Of a stretch of DNA of 64,000 nucleotides, positions 59,386 to 64,000 are shown piece after piece (the first letter of the stretch is position 1; the number at the start of each line of letters is the position of its first letter). The translations under genes were made by a program, and so were the position numbers. The stretch is from assembly GCA_003116975.1 (NCBI GenBank), contig BGKB01000036.1, positions 248,001-312,000 on the forward strand, given 5' to 3'. The notes beneath the pieces were generated by a model. That model ran no database searches. It was given only the letters and a program-made list of their open reading frames with translations, and was not told the DNA's origin. The DNA comes from Aurantiochytrium sp. KH105. Its lineage: Eukaryota; Sar; Bigyra; Thraustochytrida; Thraustochytriidae.

Positions 59386-61503
59386 ATGTCCACGGCAGCG
59401 CACGGGGCGGGCGAACCCTGTGGCGATGGGCTGCGCGAGCGGGAAACTGTGCGCACTGGCGGTCGCCATGGAGGCGAGAGTGCAGCGTCTCGCGCCACCT
59501 CGGCGTCCGCCAAGGACGAGGATGCAGTCGAGGCGCCACGGAACGGGTCCGACTTCGCGCACCTCTTCGTGTTCGCGAACGAGAAGGCGGGCATGAAAAA
59601 GGTTGACAAGGAACACGTCAACCAGATCGTCTTTGAAATGAGCAAAGGGTCTGAGCATTTCAAAGAAGCCCAGCGCCGCGACGAGCGCACCCAAGCCGAA
59701 GTGCGCAAGCTGCGCGCCAAGCTTGCAACAACCCTCGAGAGCGATCTCGCGCCCGTACGCCACCGTGTCGACGCCAAGGTCACCAAGCTCTTGCGCGAAC
59801 GCGATCTGAGCCGCATTTACTGCGTCGTGGACATGGACTGCTTCTTTGCAGCCGTCGAAATGCGCGACGACCCCAGTCTCGCGGGAAAACCCATGGCTGT
59901 CGGCGGACTTTCCATGATCTCCACCACCAACTATCTCGCGCGCGAATACGGTGTGAGATCCGCAATGCCTGGTTTCATTGCGCGCAAATTGTGCCCTGAA
60001 CTCGTCTTTGTCAAGTCGAACTTTGACAAGTACCGTCAAGCTTCGCAAGAGGTTCGCGATATCTTGAAAAAGTACGATCCCAAGCTCCATGCAGGCAGCC
60101 TTGACGAAGCCTACATGGACATCACCGACTTTGTGGATGTTAAAATTGCCACGGAGCAGGCCGGCCCTAACCTCGACGCGGATGCGCAAACGGCACGGCG
60201 TTTCCATTTCGCGGAACGTGTGGTTCAGGCCATGCGCGACGAGGTGTCAGCACACACGAGACTTACGTGCTCCGCGGGTATTGCCCGCACGCGCATGCTC
60301 GCCAAGATTGCTTCCGATCGCAACAAACCCAATGGCCAATGCGTGGTGCCCTGGCAGCCCGAAAAGATGCTCCGATTCACTCGCGAACTTGCGATTCGCA
60401 AGGTGCCTGGAATTGGTAAGGTCGCAGAGAAAAAGCTCAAGGACGCTCTCGGCGTGGCCACCGTCAGGGACCTATGGGACAATCGATATTTGTGCGCGCA
60501 CCTTCTTTCCGCCGTTCAGGCAGATTATCTCCTGCGTGTCACCTTGTGCTGTACCAATCCCTCTGTATCCAGCTCGCAGGCGTCGTCATCGTCAGCTGCT
60601 TCTTCTTCTTTTGCTGCTGTTTCTGCTCTTCCTTCTGCGTTCGGGCAGGGCGAAGACAATCAGCGGGGACGCAAGTCCATCGGAATGGAGCGCACATTCA
60701 GCCAGGGTGCGAGCAGCGTTCAGGAGCTTTTTGATACCTGCTTGGACATTTGCGCTCGCCTTTCCCGTCGATGTGTGGAGAAACAACTCATCGGCCATTG
60801 CGTAACCCTCAAAATTAAAAAGTCGTCCTTTGAGGTCTTTACGCGCCAAACAATCGTCACCAATGCCGTGCCACGCTGTGCCGACGGGACCGATCTCTTT
60901 GAACACGCGCGCGAGCTTCTCGCCAGGGAGATGCCCTGTAGACTCCGTCTGATGGGTATCAAGGTGTCCAAGCTTATTGATCCCTCGCATGCCCCGGTTG
61001 CGAGACCACCAACAAGCCGATCGGCCCAAGCTAACATCAAGGCCATTTTTGCGCATCCTCCAAGAGAAGTGGAGCCCCAAGATTCTGGGGAAAAGGCACA
61101 AGGCGAATGCCCGGTCTGCGCGCAGCCATTAAATGCATTTTCCACCACTGAGGCTACACGCCATGTTGATGCATGTCTGAACAATACGCAACAATCTCCA
61201 CCATCAAGAGACTCGAACAAACGCTCAACGTCTTCGCTCGCTTCCAGCGAGAAAGCGACGCACAAGAAGCGGGCGCGCTCAAGTGTGGGTCTGCGGGCTT
61301 TCTGGGCAGACGAGGCGGGGGATACAAAGCACCAGAGTCCTGCAAAAGTGAGCGGGCACTCAAAGACAGATACAGTGTGCCTTATCGATCTCGACTCTCC
61401 AGGTAAAGATTGTCAGCAGCGGTGTCCTGCATGCGGTCAAACCATGGATGATGCGTCGAACGCTGAAATGAATCGTCATCTTGACGCCTGTTTGATGAAG
61501 TAA
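59386..61503 (+). CDS. POLK: DNA polymerase kappa (Y family) with two UBZ4 zinc fingers, 705 aa
   Basis: This is a translesion DNA polymerase acting in the nucleus. The N-terminal clasp typical of kappa is present (AGMKKVDKEHVNQIVFEMSK, near residue 66). The palm motifs VVDMDCFFAAVEMRDDP (about 147) and SLDEAYMDITDF (about 238) supply the metal-binding acids, and CSAGIARTRMLAKIASDRNKPNGQ-type sequence follows (about 295). A Ser/Ala-rich insert (about 390-415) sits before the little finger domain, which holds the GMERTFSQGA motif. Two UBZ4 fingers close the protein: CPVC...RHVDAC (about 575) and CPACGQ...RHLDAC (about 680), which bind ubiquitin on PCNA. The start is the first ATG of the frame. 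Confidence 0.95.
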   Translation: MSTAAHGAGEPCGDGLRERETVRTGGRHGGESAASRATSASAKDEDAVEAPRNGSDFAHLFVFANEKAGMKKVDKEHVNQIVFEMSKGSEHFKEAQRRDERTQAEVRKLRAKLATTLESDLAPVRHRVDAKVTKLLRERDLSRIYCVVDMDCFFAAVEMRDDPSLAGKPMAVGGLSMISTTNYLAREYGVRSAMPGFIARKLCPELVFVKSNFDKYRQASQEVRDILKKYDPKLHAGSLDEAYMDITDFVDVKIATEQAGPNLDADAQTARRFHFAERVVQAMRDEVSAHTRLTCSAGIARTRMLAKIASDRNKPNGQCVVPWQPEKMLRFTRELAIRKVPGIGKVAEKKLKDALGVATVRDLWDNRYLCAHLLSAVQADYLLRVTLCCTNPSVSSSQASSSSAASSSFAAVSALPSAFGQGEDNQRGRKSIGMERTFSQGASSVQELFDTCLDICARLSRRCVEKQLIGHCVTLKIKKSSFEVFTRQTIVTNAVPRCADGTDLFEHARELLAREMPCRLRLMGIKVSKLIDPSHAPVARPPTSRSAQANIKAIFAHPPREVEPQDSGEKAQGECPVCAQPLNAFSTTEATRHVDACLNNTQQSPPSRDSNKRSTSSLASSEKATHKKRARSSVGLRAFWADEAGDTKHQSPAKVSGHSKTDTVCLIDLDSPGKDCQQRCPACGQTMDDASNAEMNRHLDACLMK

Positions 61504-62091
61504 GACTCTTTATTGTTGAGATAAGGCGTTGCTGTGTCTTTTTTGATGACAAACAAAAACGATGGCTCATCATCGGTGATTTCGCGGTGGGACGTACAAA
61601 GTAGTAGGGTCGCAAGCGGATATATGGTCTCGTTCCATCACAATACCTTCCGAGTACGCAAGGATACGAACTTTTTGAAACTGGCACGTGAATTGCGACA
61701 ACAGTGTGGTGAGAGATATGCAAGATTGCACCCAAACTGCACTGCCTGAAGTCCATGTATACTTGTTGCGAAACGTTGTGTGCCCCCCTTTCTGCTTGTT
61801 GTATTTTGGAACATGCGCTAATGCGTTTCGGTGCAAACAAATCTGCACAGAGCGGAATCTGAGGAGACAAATAAAACATGCGGCGCAGCAAGTATGTAAG
61901 AATTGAATTCGTAGTCAAAGAGTCTATCGCGAGCGAAAGAGATCAGAAGCGCAGGTGCCGTCAAGTTGATGATGAAACGTGTTGAAAGCAAAAAATGATA
62001 CAGTGTTATATGTTTCTTCTTCATCTTCTTCGTCTTCTTTTCTGGTTCCTCTTTTCCTCCTTCACAATACAGTCTTTTCTGGTAGATGAAA
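61504..62091. other. Convergent intergenic region
   Basis: Mixed, fairly AT-rich sequence between Pol kappa and the small minus-strand gene. I see no gene, repeat or RNA in it. Confidence 0.55.
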
Positions 62092-62709
62092 TCATATCAG
62101 TTGCAAGCGACTAGACTTGCCGCGTGCACGTCCTCGCTTACTTGGACCTGAGGCACGCTCCGAGTATGCTTGGCCGCGCTGTCGAGATTTTTCTTTGCGC
62201 TGCCGCGCTTTTCGCGAGAGGTTCGGTTGCTTTTTCTTTTTGCTACTCAGCGCAAGACCAGAACCAAGGCCTGTGTCCCCAGCAGTGGATGCCAGAGATC
62301 CCGACGTTGCCTTTGTGCGCGCAGTCCCATCAAGGTTGAAGGTTGCTTCGGACGATGCATGCGACGAATGAACACGCAGAGCAAACTGGTCAATAACGGA
62401 GAGTCCACGGCCAAAGTCCTTGCGCGAAATCGACGACGTCGCCCCTGTGCTATCCTTGCTGTCTTCTAGCAGACTCTTGGGTCGCACAGGGACCGCGTCG
62501 AGGGCGTCAAAGAGCGAGGATGCCATGCCGTCAAACTTTTTGGCATCTTTGCGGCGCTCCAACTCCTCGACACGTTGCGCGGCGGCAGATTTCATCATGC
62601 CGCCAGGATTTCCACCGGTTGCGCTGGCGTCTCCGCCATCTTTGCTGGCCCCCTCGCGCGCCGAGGCCAGCGAGAGTCCGCGACTCAGCTCCTCCACCGC
62701 CGCCTCCAT
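62092..62709 (-). CDS. Small protein with basic C-terminal tail, 205 aa, family unknown
   Basis: The frame from ATG at 62709 gives MEAAVEELSRGLSLASA at the start, a short conserved-looking block in the middle (KKFDGMASSLFDALDAVPVR, KDFGRGLSVIDQFALRV) and a strongly basic tail (SSKKKKQPNLSRKARQRKEK and beyond). Such tails are common in nucleolar or ribosome-assembly proteins, but I cannot assign a family. The frame is open upstream to 63138, but those 143 residues look like untranslated leader and would overlap the CFAP97 gene end, so the shorter start is preferred. It follows CFAP97 on the same strand. Confidence 0.5.
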   Translation of the reverse strand: MEAAVEELSRGLSLASAREGASKDGGDASATGGNPGGMMKSAAAQRVEELERRKDAKKFDGMASSLFDALDAVPVRPKSLLEDSKDSTGATSSISRKDFGRGLSVIDQFALRVHSSHASSEATFNLDGTARTKATSGSLASTAGDTGLGSGLALSSKKKKQPNLSRKARQRKEKSRQRGQAYSERASGPSKRGRARGKSSRLQLI

Positions 62710-63134
62710 GACAGCGTCGGGGCTGCGGTTTCCCTTCTCGAGCCGAGCTCGAGCGGACGCGTCGCGCGAGGATGCTGGTCTACGATGTGCGGTGCCTCGC
62801 CGCGTCGGCGCACCGCGCCTTGCCGCGCTTCGCCGTGCCGCTGCGCCGCCTTGGCCCACGCCAAACGAATGCGAGACTGCGACGACTGGTCCAAAGCGGA
62901 GGCCTCCGAGAGGCCGGGGAGAAGGGTGTGGTGTGGAGGGGTGCGCAAGGGGTGCGCGCACACACCGTACACACGCGTTTCCCTCGAGGTTAGGCGAGCA
63001 AGCGAGGTGACGCTGATTGTGACTTGCACGAGCAAGCGGCAGCGGCTGTCTGGCTGGCTGCTGGTGATAAGTAAAGCTGGTTGATGTTGAAAAGGTCTGG
63101 ACAAGAAACGATAATTTTCCTTTGTTATATAAAC
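62710..63134. other. Intergenic region between CFAP97-type gene and the small gene
   Basis: 425 bp of GC-rich sequence with no gene supported; it probably holds the promoter of the minus-strand gene at 62092-62709. Confidence 0.5.
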
Positions 63135-63872
63135 TCATGGGAGAGGCTCGAGGGACTTTGCGTCGGGTGGAGCTCCAAGGGCGCGAAAGTCGGCGTAGCC
63201 AGATGAAGAGCCATTGAGATGCGAAGTCGAAGCGCTTTCGCCGTGCAGAGATCGGTCAAGCTTTTCACGCGAGTGACGCTGGTACTCGGAGTCAAGCGAG
63301 GGAATAAGGCCGGAGCGAGAGCGCGAGACACCCTTTTTGCCTGATGCCCCGGGCTCCCCGGCACCAGGCCCGCGCCGCCTCCTGCGCCGACGCTTTTTGT
63401 CGCCATTTACAGGGTATTCGCAAATGTTCCGCACATAGCGCTCCTGCAATCGACGTTCTTCCTCCCATTGCGCGTGGTCGTAGTATGGCTGGCGCTCCTG
63501 AATGCGACGCAAAATCTTTTGGTTTTCCTCTGTAATGCGCTGCAGCTCCTTCTTCCTGTACGATTTGTTGAGGCTCTTGGTGCCCTGCCTGGCGGCGGCC
63601 TCGTTTTTGTTGTCGAGGGCCTTTTGCGACATAATGTACGACATTTTCTCCAGTAAGAGCCTGTTCTCCCGCTCAATCTTGAGAAAGTGCTCCTCCATCT
63701 GCGCCTCCTTCTTCTTATTGTTTGTCAAGTGTGAGGGTTTCTTGGGTGGCGTGTTGTCAATAGCAGGTCGCATTGTCTTGAGTCGCTCGCGATGCGCCTT
63801 TTGCCGCTGCTCGATCTGCTTCGCGTACAAGAACTTGTTCGAGCATGGGTTTGCCGCTCGACCGCGAAACAT
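63135..63872 (-). CDS. CFAP97/Hemingway domain protein, 245 aa
   Basis: The KIAA1430/Hemingway domain is visible at about residues 48-150: HFLKIERENRLLLEKMSYIM, then SLNKSYRKKELQRITEENQ, then ILRRIQERQPYYDHAQWEEE. This order (acidic helix, ERxNRxLLxKMxxIM, linker, RxxELxRIxxENQxIL, PxY) is that of CFAP97 and CFAP97D proteins, needed for motile cilia and sperm tails. The C-terminus carries a basic block (KKRRRRRRRG) and a low-complexity tail. The ATG at 63872 directly precedes the domain with a short basic start. It implies a flagellated stage such as a zoospore. Confidence 0.85.
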   Translation of the reverse strand: MFRGRAANPCSNKFLYAKQIEQRQKAHRERLKTMRPAIDNTPPKKPSHLTNNKKKEAQMEEHFLKIERENRLLLEKMSYIMSQKALDNKNEAAARQGTKSLNKSYRKKELQRITEENQKILRRIQERQPYYDHAQWEEERRLQERYVRNICEYPVNGDKKRRRRRRRGPGAGEPGASGKKGVSRSRSGLIPSLDSEYQRHSREKLDRSLHGESASTSHLNGSSSGYADFRALGAPPDAKSLEPLP

Positions 63873-64000
63873 CTTGCTACTTCGCTCGCCCTACGGCGCA
63901 ATCGGACGGAGGTTATGCGATGGTCGCGAGGCAAGTTAGTGTGGATTGACAATACGAGTGCAAACAATCGCGCGAGCACACTTCAAAGCGCAAGCAAGTT

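Noticed and set aside
13606-64000. tRNA, rRNA, CRISPR or LTR elements
   Set aside because: Scanning by eye found no paired A/B boxes, rRNA blocks, regularly spaced repeats with unique spacers, or long terminal repeats with an integrase or reverse transcriptase.

Overview
The window looks like nuclear DNA from a GC-rich, intron-poor protist, most likely a heterotrophic marine stramenopile of the thraustochytrid (Labyrinthulomycetes) type. The sequence shows long uninterrupted eukaryotic genes (Nup98-96, TMEM175, Pol kappa, HGH1, a cyclic-nucleotide-type AGC kinase), a flagellar CFAP97-type protein, a giant TIG plus Cys-rich membrane protein, and Crinkler-type nuclease-kinase remnants. The genus-level guess is inference; no rRNA or other marker gene is present.

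Layout. 1-13605 (+): a giant 5'-truncated surface protein. 13606-21100: a gene-poor accessory patch with a very AT-rich island (about 14571-14790), an interrupted unknown gene (15030-15964), two tandem broken copies of a Crinkler-type REase-kinase gene (16199-18025 and 18732-20522), a small ORF with an MSV199/AntA-like look (20634-20990) and a third short remnant of the tandem family (20991-21093). 22089-23021 (-): an unknown protein with internal repeats. 24323-27937 (-): a PH + two cNMP-fold + AGC kinase protein. 31543-33051 (+): a TMEM175-type channel. 33440-34996 (-) and 35505-36722 (+): a divergent pair, TrhO/TSTD2-type tRNA-uridine hydroxylase and the HGH1 chaperone, both linked to translation. 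37852-43962 (+): the Nup98-Nup96 precursor. 44852-49273 (+): a calponin-homology + SAM + actin-fold fusion. 49635-50567 (+): HisA. 51119-52999 (-): NAD-type glycerol-3-phosphate dehydrogenase with a membrane anchor. 57175-58959 (+): an acidic protein with a SIN3-type PAH domain. 59386-61503 (+): DNA polymerase kappa. 62092-62709 (-): a small basic-tailed protein. 63135-63872 (-): a CFAP97/Hemingway protein.

Genes do not form operons. The larger divergent intergenic regions (27938-31542, 34997-35504, 53000-57174) carry most of the tetra- and pentanucleotide microsatellites. Convergent gaps (33052-33439, 61504-62091) are short and lack them. One assembly gap (53651-53809) abuts a long (GTCT)n run.

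The strongest candidates for something undescribed are the CH-SAM-actin fusion, the kinase whose two cyclic-nucleotide pockets both lack the usual phosphate-binding Arg, the Nup98 autoproteolysis site with Thr in place of Ser, and the Crinkler-like fossil cluster with an MSV199-like ORF inside it.
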